In this document: positions 51,111 to 61,644 of the stretch, piece by piece | Layout: every line of letters begins with the position of its first letter | Position numbering within the stretch: the stretch's first letter is position 1 | Assembly: GCA_029224185.1 (NCBI GenBank) | Contig: CM055191.1 | Span: 16,618,760 to 16,682,759 of the forward strand | DNA from: Karalla daura | Lineage: Eukaryota; Chordata; Actinopteri; Chaetodontiformes; Leiognathidae | Length of the DNA stretch: 64,000 nt | Reading direction: 5' to 3' | Program-made: the position numbers and the translations under genes | Notes under the pieces: generated by a model | Told to the model about the DNA's origin: nothing | Seen by the model: only the letters and a program-made list of their open reading frames with translations | The model's database searches: none

Positions 51111-51539
51111 AGCCTGTCTGTCTCCACCTTGTCTTTAGCCAGTCGCCAGGAAGCAGCTGGCCTGAATATCTGAGTGCCTTTAATGAATTGAAATCTTTTG
51201 GGTGCTAGGATTCAGTGATTAAATGCAATAAGACTAATATTCCTGGGTGGTTTGGGAGTCGAAAGAGGATTGTCCTTAGAGAGACTGAGAGAGAGAGAGG
51301 AAGAGAGGAGAGTGTGCTTGGCAGAGTGCAATCTCCCTGCCCCCCTCACCCACCTCTTGAGGGAATAACCCTATTCGGGGCAGGAGTACAATTTTCAAGG
51401 AGGAAGTGGAATGTCGGGGAGATGTTTGGCAGTGTGTGGCAGTGTTGGGGGGAGCAGGATATTTTTAATTTAGATTGTGATGGTGACGCAGAGATGGAAT
51501 CTCACTCGGTCAGGTTAAATAGTACGGTATATATTGGTA
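51111..51539. other. non-coding; possible conserved stretch
   Basis: 51150-51250 (GAGTGCCTTTAATGAATTGA, GATTAAATGCAATAAGACTA) and 51440-51480 look unique; GA-rich between. The 126-residue ORF at 51215-51595 reads through both and is not a recognisable protein. Confidence 0.42.
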
Positions 51540-51760
51540 AGGTACTTATAAAGTGCTTTCATAGTCTTGACGACCACTCAAAACACAGTCAGTAAACATA
51601 TTCTCCCCAGCTCCATTCATACACTGGTGGCAAAAATTACCCTGCATTGGCCATCTGCTCAACCATTAGCTTTAACCATTCACACACATATGCAGTTTGG
51701 GGTTTAGAATTATGTAAGCATGACATAAGCTGGACTGCCACGGTACCCCTGAGTCATGGT
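51540..51760 (+). repeat. fish interspersed repeat (third family)
   Basis: AAAGTGCTTTCATAGTCTTG, ACGACCACTCAAAACACAGT, CCATTCATACACTGGTGGC and CAGTTTGGGGTTTAGAATTA follow the order of a repeat common in teleost genomes (GCGCTTTTCTAGTCT, ACGACCACTCAAAGCGCTTT, CATACACTGATGGC). Confidence 0.68.
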
Positions 51761-54700
51761 TTCTCAGACGATGTAGAGCAATTTGATTTGTCTAATTACG
51801 ACATAAATATGAACTTATTTCACCTCACCTCATGCTGTATTTCAAAACATATCTGCCTTTTTTGTTGTGGGGAAGCTGTTGACAGAGGGCCTCTTGATCA
51901 AGATCCCTGTGGAAGCTTGAGGGGAACGTTTGTGATCAGTGAAGCCAAGAAGCTGTCAAAGCAGCTGTGTCACGCTCATCCTGAGTCAGCCACTGTTGGC
52001 ACCCCTGTCTTGCAATAGGGTTGTTCTGAAAATATCAGCCGTCAGAAAATTACAAATGGGTTCACATTAAACTTGGAGGTAAGTTGAGGTAAAAATGTGT
52101 TATGAACACAGCATTTAAAGTACACAAGCTAAGCTAGAGGGTACAGCAGGAGACCAGCCAGTGATGCCAGATAAACAGCAGTTTATCAGAAAAAATACAT
52201 TAAAGCCAGAGGGGTCTATACACTCACTGTCCACTACCTGGTATCCTAAATACACTGTGTTGATATTTGAACTGATATTCAAGAAAATAAAGCAACAGTC
52301 AACAGTCAAAGCAACTGAACTTGTTCTTTGGTCTTAGCGATATGCTTCCCAATCATCCATGAGACTTTTTCAGCCGCCTTTGATTTATTACACTCAGATA
52401 TTATTTGAAGTGATGCAACCTGTTTAAAGAGTGTCTCTGAAATGAAGATTTTGTCAGATAATATATGGTGCCTTGAACTGTGCCTCAAGGCATATCTTCC
52501 AGGCTATTTTCATTAAACCAGCATCTTGGGCCGCGGCACTTCTGCAATACATTTACATTTAATGCTGTTTGATTTGCATGCCAACCCATTACTCAGTGAA
52601 AGGAGCTTAGGTTGAGAAGCTGTAAAATCGAGTGAAAAGTCATGACACTAAAGTGTATGCTTAAAGCAAAGCTTCATCTAATTAGCCGACAAGTCTGACA
52701 GATACTATTTAACATGAATCACTTCCCTGATATGACTTGCAGAGTGCGTGATGGGAAAAAAGGTTCTTCACAGACACGTTGAGCTCATTTATAAAACACA
52801 GACAGGAGGGGAAAATGAGGTTTCCTTGTGTCTTCCTCATCCACTTGTTGGGCTCGCTGATCTTGAAAAGCTGACAATTCACAATTCAGGATAGAGGTTT
52901 AACTCAGCGTTAACTGCACTTCGACACACATCAGATCTGGTGGTGACCTCGTTACATACTTTGAATATACACAATACCTTTATTCACAGATGCAGGGAAA
53001 TATTTCAATTCAAAAAAGTGAATCACTTGGAATTAAACCAGGGAAATTTGAGGAATTAAAGAAGCAGTGGTACCACTCCACCGTAACTACCCCTAAAAAG
53101 ACTTCATAAATGGTTCAGATGAGTTATTTCTGAAGTTGTACACACACCAATGACGAAAAGTTGCGACGAAAATTTTCATGTGACCTTGGCCGGCAAGTGA
53201 GTGAATGCTAACTAAACCCTCAATGTGAGCTTGCACGAGATCACTGTTTTAATGACCGTTGCCTAGAAAAATACTAAAAGCAAACCGTGCCTAAGACAAG
53301 GGCCAAACTCAAGTGTCTGCTTCTCAGGTCACATGAATGCTTCATTGCAATTGAGTGTTTATGAGTAGGCCAAGGCAGCGTGTTGCTGCTCATTCATGTA
53401 TGCTAACCATTAGCATGCTTAGTTGTAAGTAAAATGATTGAGAGACACTCAGTGTGATAAAATGTGGCAATGCAAAGATTGCATGTCAATTTTGGCACAC
53501 TCACTAACAACAGAAATGTAAGTTACTTCTTACATCTGAAACATGAGCAAATACCAGCCTAATGCATAACTACTCTAATTATGGCATGCATGTGCAGTAT
53601 GAGAACTGTCTGTATTATGCACCTTATATATACTGTTTTATTTTTGGATGACTTAAGGTTGTCTATGTTGTCTCACTGAAGCTAACTGTATGAAAAGTAA
53701 AGTAAAGTTTATTGTGTTAAGTCCTAACGATTGTACAATCAGTTACCGGTTTTATATGTGTGCAATGTTTTGCCAAATATATACAAGATAAGACACTTAC
53801 CAATTTGACTCGGCAGGGGCTGTGCAGGCTGTGGGGATCATATACTTTAAAAAACATAACCTACAGATAACAAGGAGAGACATCACTTCTGTGACGTTGG
53901 AATTAATATATGTAATCTTTCCAAGAAATATTTTAAAAAGCGTATTTTCTGTTTCTGTCTGCAGCTTGATCCTCTTCCAGCAGGGAGTGCTACAGAAGCT
54001 GCGGCGCTCACTCCCATAACTCTGCCTACGGTTTTTGCACAACTGAGCTCTCAAATGTTCATTCAGCTTTGTAATGAGGAGTTTATGCCTTGCAACCATG
54101 TTATATTTCCCTCTCTATGTAATTGTCAACAGACTGTTGTAGCTGACAGCTTGTTCATGTCGTGCCTATGTGATTACTTTCTTACGTATAAAGAGCACAG
54201 TCATTTTCTCAGACATCGCCTGCACACTGTCCACCACAGTCTGACCATATTACAGTATTTAGCCATGGATGTCTTTTCCATTGACCCACATTAAGATGAC
54301 TACATGTACTGTTCTTGCTGAAAGCCAGTTGCATTGTAACCATGATCGAAAATCCAATGCGTCCTGCTCAACATTTTACACTAGCCACAGGACATGATGG
54401 GATATTCACTGGTTCATTTGTACCATGTAAAATACCCGTGTAGTATGATTTTTTTTGTCTTTGCAGTTATTCATTCAAATGTATTGTAAATTTCACTATG
54501 CCATAGGATGCAACTCTTATTGAGCTTTTTTTTATCGTGCATCACAGACAGGTGGCAGTTTTCCTTGTTAAGCATGTAAGCATGTGCTTGTGACTGCACA
54601 TACAACAATTCTTAAATACATCTATACACTTGCAGGTAACACAAATACTCGATGTTTGTGTGCACATGTGTAACAGGACCTTATGCATAATGTAGTACTG

Positions 54701-55434
54701 TATATAATGTATAAGCGAGATGCCAACAAGATACAGTTTAACAGTGACATGATTTTAAGATTATTTACATCCAGTATTTCTAACCTCTCTCAGCATTTCA
54801 TACTGCTTTGTTTTACTTTTTTACAGTTTTCTAAAAGAAATTTCAAATAAAATACTCATGTGAACATCATGTTGTCAAGATATGACATATCCAAAATGTT
54901 AGTTGCGAAAGGCTTAACGAATGCTTAATGTTTTAATTAATCTTAAAGTGCTTTTAAAAAAACACATGATCTAAGATCAGTTTCATCTGACGTTTTTTGA
55001 TGTCAGTGACTGCAGTGTAAGAGAAGTCGCATTTTATATTTTTATAATTTAACCATGACTTGTATGACTGCAAAATGATTGTGTGAATTAACATGTATTA
55101 TTTTGTTGAACAACTGTATTAGTTATTATTGTAGTAGGCATAGAAAATATAGTTAACAACTACACACACAAAGACAAGCACACAGGCACATTGTATGGCT
55201 TTTTGCACCTCACCTTTTTTAGATTCACGTCTCCAGCATGGGCTTCCAGTTTTTTTTTTTGTCTGATTTACTGCCCAAAGGTGCAGTCCACTACTCTGAA
55301 GTGTTTACTCACCACAGGCATTAAACATAACTGTCAATTAGGAGTGGAAGTCAGGGCTCCTAATGGCCTTGTTTAGAGTGTCGTGTGGACAAGCATTAGC
55401 GTCTCTCAGTCTGAGTGTGAGCGTATGTGTGCAT

Positions 55435-55436
<2 letters not shown>
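51761..55436. other. non-coding, AT-rich, no gene seen
   Basis: Unique sequence. 52500-52790 (GCTGTTTGATTTGCATGCC, TCTAATTAGCCGACAAGTC) is the only part with enhancer-like texture. Short ORFs (53797-54099 and others) have no known homology. Confidence 0.5.

Positions 55437-55465
<29 letters not shown>
55437..55465. repeat. (TG)n microsatellite
   Basis: About 14 TG units; TG-rich flanks to 55580. Confidence 0.94.
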
Positions 55466-57097
55466 CAAGTGTGTGTGAACACTGTAGGGTAGGGAGTGCG
55501 AAGTGAGGATCAGTATGTGTGTGTATCCTTGTGTGTGTGTGCATGTTGGGGTCTGTATGTGTGTGTATGTGCACAAGTGTGTCAAAATCCTGCACAGCTC
55601 ACTCCCCTTGATCATCCGGAGCAGTGAACATTTCACCTGACACCTTTACGAGAGGACAGGACCCCGGACTCATTTTTAACGTCCCCCTGTCCACTTTGAT
55701 GTGCGTTATTAAACACACCTGTACCTGATTTGTACGCTGCTCTCTTTCGTCTTTCACTCTCCCCTGAATATTAGTGCTACTTACACTTAACTCTGAACAT
55801 GGGCAGTATTTACGATCAGGTCCTAATTGGGGGCTGGGGGTGGGAGGTTGTATGTGAAAGATATAAGAGTGTCAGACAGGATGGAATTAAACAAATGGTT
55901 CAATCGGAGGTTAACAATGATTTTTGTAATGTGCAGCTCACATGTATTCCAATAAAAGGAAACAGTTAGGGTGTGAATATCATTGGAATTGCTGTGAATG
56001 CCATTGGTTTATGAAATTAGAGTTCACAATTATGAATATCAGCAAGATAACAGCAATTTCTTGGTGGTTCTTATTCCAAAAACATTCAGTTCGCTTTAGA
56101 AGTTTTCTCTCAGTGGATTGTTCACAGAGATAGCTCTATTACATCCTAAATGAAATAAATAGCTAATTATTCTAGCTTGTGAGACACAAGTCCTCATATG
56201 GTCTCTCTGTGGATATGCAGGCTGAATTTCTCATTTTCATCTTGATATCTGTAACTAATTCATCAGTTCCTAATGGTTTTCCTGAACATCCCAAACCATT
56301 AAGTACTACAGTTACTGTTTGTAAAACATCATAAACCTTCTGCTGCCCTAATAAAACTTAAGCTGCATTAACTTCCTGTTGGGGAGGCGTACAGGTGTGC
56401 GTCAGAGATTAATGTCTGAGGCATTTTGGAGGAGAAAGGGTTGATGGCAGGATAAAAGATACAAAGAGCTCATGAATTATCTGCATATGCGAGCTGCTTA
56501 TTTGATCAACGATAAGGCGAATGAGTCCACTTGCTCTCCAGTCGGCGCTTGCATGAAGCCTATGAGTCCTGCGATACCATCAATTTAGCTTTCAATGACA
56601 ACTGGTCCTTAACATGGATGAACACACCCTCTTTGGTAAGCTATAAAACAGGATTATGACTGTATTTGATATGCAATGCATGGAATTAAAGAATATCTAG
56701 ATAACTTTAAATTGCTCCCTCGCTCTAAAGCATAGGCTTAGCCTGGATTCATACTCTACAGTAGACTTGGCAACACAGTAAATTGTCTCTTTTGCCCTTG
56801 AGGATCAATATCTAGACTGTCAAGGGTGCTGCAGCTTCTTCTGCTAATAGTTAAACTAATGTGAGGCAAAGAGCAGGTTCTTCAAAAGGGAGGGAAATGC
56901 CTCTGTACAATTGTGACTAATTGTGGCATAAATTCACAATCGTTTCGTAACGGGTTTCACAGCTTGAGGTTTATCGTGTGCAATGGACGCCTTGCTCCCA
57001 TTTTCACCTGCCATTGCTCTCAATCAAACAAAGAGGAGGGGTGGAAGTTTCTTTTCATGTGTTCAAAGGCGACCGGTTGCTGAGCATTTTTTTTTTC
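55466..57097. other. non-coding; possible conserved stretches
   Basis: Irregular TG to 55580. 56370-56620 (GCATTAACTTCCTGTTGGGG, CATGAATTATCTGCATATGC, TTTGATCAACGATAAGGCGA) and 56920-57060 look enhancer-like. No gene seen. Confidence 0.45.
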
Positions 57098-58039
57098 CTT
57101 AACAGAAACAATAACTCTTTTTATTGAGAACAAATGTTGACATTTGGAGGGTGCAGCAGTGGGTGAGAGAGAAAGAGAGGGAGGAAGAGAGGGAGGGGGG
57201 AGAGAGGCTTTGTGCTTTGCAGAGCGCCTCTGGTGCTATATGACAACAGTGCCGAGTCCTCGGGGGGAGCCCACCTGAGAATAAAGCGTGCATTTCAATA
57301 AATCAACTCTTAATGAAGCATTTGGGCTGAGGAAGAAGAGGCTGGCCAGGGGCTACAGCACGTCTGGCTGCCATAGAGGTGACTGCCAGCAAAGTTGAGG
57401 TAAACACAGAGGTGAGCAGAACAAATCAAAAGAACAACATCCCCTGATTAGGTAAAATAAATAAATAAATAAAATGAAAAAAAAAAAACACCTCATTGTG
57501 CATACCTCTTTCAAAAGACCTTACTTTGCGAACATTTCTGACTGTGTGACACCATTCACTGCACCACAAATTAATGTCACACAGACTTCTATCAGCCTAA
57601 AAGGTGGGTTAACTGAGTTTAGGTTGGGTTTACCCTCCCTCCACTGCATCCCTGGTGGCAGCCAAATATTACTTCCTCGGATGAGGGAAGGAAGAAGAAG
57701 AGGAAGGGGGAGGAGGGAGGAAGACCAAGGTGAAAAGGGAGTCCCATGAGATTTGGACAACACTCCAGCTCAAATTCAACTGGAAAATGAAGGATTAGCT
57801 TTTAGTCTGGCTGGGAGCGATGATGGAGGCCTCCTCTTGACGGACGGTGATATTATATATTTGATCTTTGGGGGTATTTCACATCCTGCAAGGCCACAGC
57901 CGCTGTGGGTGACACAATATTGGAATTCATTTCGTAAATTGTAAAAAATGTAAATAATAATATTATTAAATCATTATTATTATTATTGTTATTGTTGCTG
58001 TTGTTGTGGTTGTTGTAGCAATAATTCATTTTTGCGTAA
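57098..58039. other. non-coding region near irx2
   Basis: GA-rich low complexity (57160-57205 and 57685-57725), a short block at 57230-57370 that may be conserved, an (AAAT)n run near 57451-57474, and an ATT/GTT-rich run at 57950-58020. ORFs at 57474-57749 and 57521-57763 are low-complexity shadows. No gene seen. Confidence 0.6.
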
Positions 58040-58620
58040 GCTTCTCCTTTCTCCAAATTGTTTAATTAGCTGTGGTCTAAAGCCTGCACCATGATGAAAA
58101 GCAGAGGAAAGCCTGTCCGATTAGGGCCCATCACACAGCCCATTGGAGCTGGCAGATGCTTAGATAGACTTTTATGGATTGCTCAATGCCGAGCCGTAAT
58201 GAAGCAGGCAGGGCTGACCCGTGCTGAACCGGGCTAAAAAGCTCCAGGGACGGCCCGCTGGGAGCCCGTAATGCCCGATGCGTCCCACTGCTGTATTAAT
58301 CACACTGAAAAATAAATGTGTGGCAGGGCCGAGGGAGGGGGGGGGAGGCTGGAAAAAATGAAATAAGTATGTCGTTTATCCCAATCAAGGTCGTGAATAT
58401 GTGGCCGAGGGAGATTCCCCCTGACCGGAATGAGGCCCTATAAAACAAAATGGAGGTCCATTTAGATAGAATGGATAGCGCAATCTGTGAAAACTCATAA
58501 TGTTTATGAAAAGCCAGATTCATCAAATCACTCGCTTCATCCCATCTGCGTGTGACCGACAAAATAAAAGCACGGGCATAATAGGAGCCCCGGTGTTAAA
58601 TGCTCTCCGCTGTAAATAAA
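58040..58620. promoter_or_regulatory. strong candidate conserved non-coding element 3' of irx2
   Basis: About 580 bases with balanced composition and almost no simple repeat except a G run at 58337-58346. Blocks include AATTAGCTGTGGTCTAAAGC, TTAGGGCCCATCACACAGCC, GCCGTAATGAAGCAGGCAGG, GTATTAATCACACTG, GTCGTTTATCCCAATCAAGG and CAAATCACTCGCTTCATC. Stop codons occur in all frames I checked, so it is not an exon. Its place next to irx2 and its texture are what vertebrate ultraconserved enhancers look like. Confidence 0.5.
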
Positions 58621-58621
58621 C

Positions 58622-60130
58622 CAATAACTCCTTCAGATTGATGTCATAGTTTGGGAAAACAGTTTTAATATTTTCTCCTTTGAATAATGAATATCATAAC
58701 CCCGCCGCATCTTATTTTATTTACATTCAAAGATATAAATTAGTAAAAGTTGTCCTGATAACAAGATTGTGTAGCTTCATCCTCAAATAAAAACCGTCCA
58801 TAATATATATAATGTGTATATATTTACAAAACAAACAGACGATGTCAGTTTCCCATATTTTTTTGCAATACAACTTGCATAAATTATAGGCATTATATCG
58901 CCATCATTTAAAAAAATAAATATCAAATGTAGGCTATTCCACTTTGAAGTTCACCTCAGTTCCTCTGCGTCTCAGAACCCTCCTCTTACAATACGGTTTC
59001 ACAGAAAAGGCCAAATTATGTTTTTCCACACGTAAATATATAACAAAAATATTATATATCGTGGCAAATACGCAAACAATAGGAACCTGAGAAATAACAT
59101 GTAAATCACATATAATGGGAGATCTTTTATCGTATGATCCAGAGGGCATCGAGGCAACAAAAAAAAAACCGACAGGATGCAGTGCTGATGGAGCTGAGGG
59201 AGGTGTAGCAGCTTTCATTCCCCGCTATACGGTGGCACTGGATCCGGTTTGAAAGAAAGGGTTACAGGGGGTTAAAACATGAAGGTGGGGGGCTCAAAAG
59301 GTGGTGGCCTGACTTGCTTTTATACCCAAAGCAATTGTGACACCTACCTGCAGAGCGTGGAAATAAACATCCCCACAACACAAACTTCTATGCCCTCTCA
59401 ACACCTCTGTACTGTAAGTGCTTGCTGTCTAATTACCAGGTTTTCCTTTAAATAAATACGTATATAAAAAGTCTGAAGACTGGAGGCAAAGCTTTAAATC
59501 TGACATGAGAACATGTTAAGTAAACTGAGCGCACGAACTGATTTGTTTGCGTTTGGCTGACCCTGTATAATTATAATTATCCTAAGATAAGCGCTGTGCC
59601 CCCCACCCTTACCCACTGCAGAGAGGAAACCTTAAAAATCAAATTGCTGCTCAAAGCTATGGCAACGTGGCTGGCATGAGGCCTGCCCCCTCTCTTCTGG
59701 CTCTGCTGCTTTCTAACGCCAGCTTGTTGCACATGTATATCCCATTGCCTGATACTTAATGATTCACAAAATAAGCAACTTATGAAAGAAAATGCACTGA
59801 AAATGAAGTATAGGCCAAAGTCCACGTTCGGCTTCTAAAACAGTCCCTCAAGCTGTGTCCTAAAGTCACCTTTTCAAAGAGTGCCAACAGATAACACTTG
59901 AGCTCACTTGAGAAAAGTCTTGATTTCTTTTTGAAACAAGGTCAAAAAAATACTAAAAAAAAACAAAAAAAAAAAAGGGCCACGTGGACGTGGCAGGGAG
60001 AAAAACCAGTGGATTTGCGTTGGAACAAGTGAGCTTTTTTTTTTCTTCTAACCCTGGTGCAATTTAAGAAAAAAGGAAAAAAGAGAACCACCTCAACATT
60101 CGGATAATAATGAGATCGAACCGCGCCTCA
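58622..60130 (-). other. irx2: irx2 3' flank: probable 3' UTR and/or unlocated last exon
   Basis: AT-rich sequence just past exon 3. It should hold the 3' UTR and, if the 60138 donor is used, the short final exon. I translated acceptor-like sites in 59,340-60,130 (for example 59616-59617 after TTTCCTCTCTGCAG) and none gave a Cys/Val/Gly-rich tail like the mammalian one. The only minus-strand AATAAA I saw is at 58716-58721, with ATTAAA nearby (about 58664). A-rich runs occur at 59943-59977. ORFs at 58934-59218 and 59577-59825 match nothing I know. Confidence 0.5.
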
Positions 60131-61012
60131 TTACGTACCTTTCTTTGCTTCTAAATTTGCGGGTCTGAAATGCTGCTGCTGCTGCTCGACAACAACAACA
60201 GCCTGGTTTGGGTTATTTCTAAGGAGGGGGGAGTCGGGCCTGTGTCTGGGGTGCGTGTTTGCCGCTTCTGCCGCCTGCTGCGTGCCGCTCGCTCCCTCGT
60301 TTGCCGCAGCAGCGGCAGCGGCAGCGGCGGCAGCGGCGGCGGCCAGAGTCACTCCGGAGGAGGAGTTGGAGTACCGCAGGATCCCCTGGCCCTGCAGGGG
60401 GCTGAAGTTGCCATAGTTTGTGTAATTGCTATAAAAGGGAGACGTGTAATAAATAGGTCTTCCGAGGATGGAGGGGGCCGGGTAGAGGGAGGGGGAGGTG
60501 GATGAGGAGGAGGAGGTGGAGGAGGAGGAGGGGCAGCTCGGCTGCAGGTGGGGCTGCTGCTGTTGCTGCTGCTGCTGCTTCTGGTCCGAGGTAGCGATCT
60601 CAGCCAGAGACCAGAGTTTGGGTTTTGGTGCGGCCTGGTTCTGGGGTCCAGATGTGGACCTGCTGCCGCTGTCCTCAGGTTTACTGCTACTGCCGCTGCT
60701 GCTCCGGGGAGGAGGCTCCTCTCCGCGCTGGCTGTGCAGATGGTGCAGGTGGTGCAGGTGGTGATGGTGGTGATGCAGATGTTGATGGTGGTGATGGCTC
60801 AGCACCGGGGCCTCCACCCCCGTCAGGGGAGACGAGGTGACAGCTTTGGGGGAGAGGGGAGGTGCCCCCGGGTCGCGGTTCTGCTCTTCGCCGGGCGCCT
60901 CGCGTCTGTCCGCGGCCTTCTCCCCGTCCGACTCCGCCGAGCAGGAGTGGTCCGTCAGCGTGTCCACGTGCAGGCTGATGCCTGGACACACACACACACA
61001 CACACACACACA

Positions 61013-61083
<71 letters not shown>

Positions 61084-61591
61084 TAGGAAACTAGTCAAAT
61101 CACTATTAGGAACAAAGCCTTGCGACAGAGATATTCTATTAAATATTGATGATCAGGATTGTTACAAAGTATAAACAAATAATTCATTCAAAAGCAAGAA
61201 TAAGTAAATAAATAAATCTTGCACTACATTTCACTCCGATATGTTCAAAGCAAGCAAACTCCAGGCTTTGGATACGCAAGGTAGCCCATTAATTATTAAT
61301 ACCAGTTTAAGATACAATTCAATACCTCTCTTTCATTTTAATGCCATAATGACAATAATGATTTTCCATCAAGAGATCAACATCAGGTCAATTTTCACTC
61401 GTGAACTACTAAGTAATACGTTTGCTTGGCCATTAATTAATCCCGTTAAAGAAAAGGAAACGTCAACCTGACCAGCTGATTAAGTAAAGTATTGAGCCTC
61501 GTCTCCTCCATTATATAATAATAATAGTGAAAATAAAAACAATTAGTGACAAAACCTGCGGCCATGCAGGTCTCTGAATATAAGTGTGTGT

Positions 61592-61644
<53 letters not shown>

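Noticed and set aside
51215..51595. 126-residue ORF
   Set aside because: Crosses GA-rich sequence and ends in an interspersed repeat; no known domain.
58934..59218. 94-residue reverse ORF in the 3' flank of irx2
   Set aside because: No domain, AT-rich, most likely 3' UTR or intron.
59577..59617. Last irx2 exon after the acceptor TTTCCTCTCTGCAG at 59616-59617
   Set aside because: The acceptor looks strong, but the in-phase reading (VGKGGGHSAYLR...) does not resemble the mammalian Irx2 tail and runs on without an early stop.
60548..61174. 208-residue plus-strand ORF opposite irx2 exon 3
   Set aside because: It is the antisense of the exon 3 His/Gln/Ser runs and the CA repeat; Leu/Val runs and His-Thr repeats are shadows.
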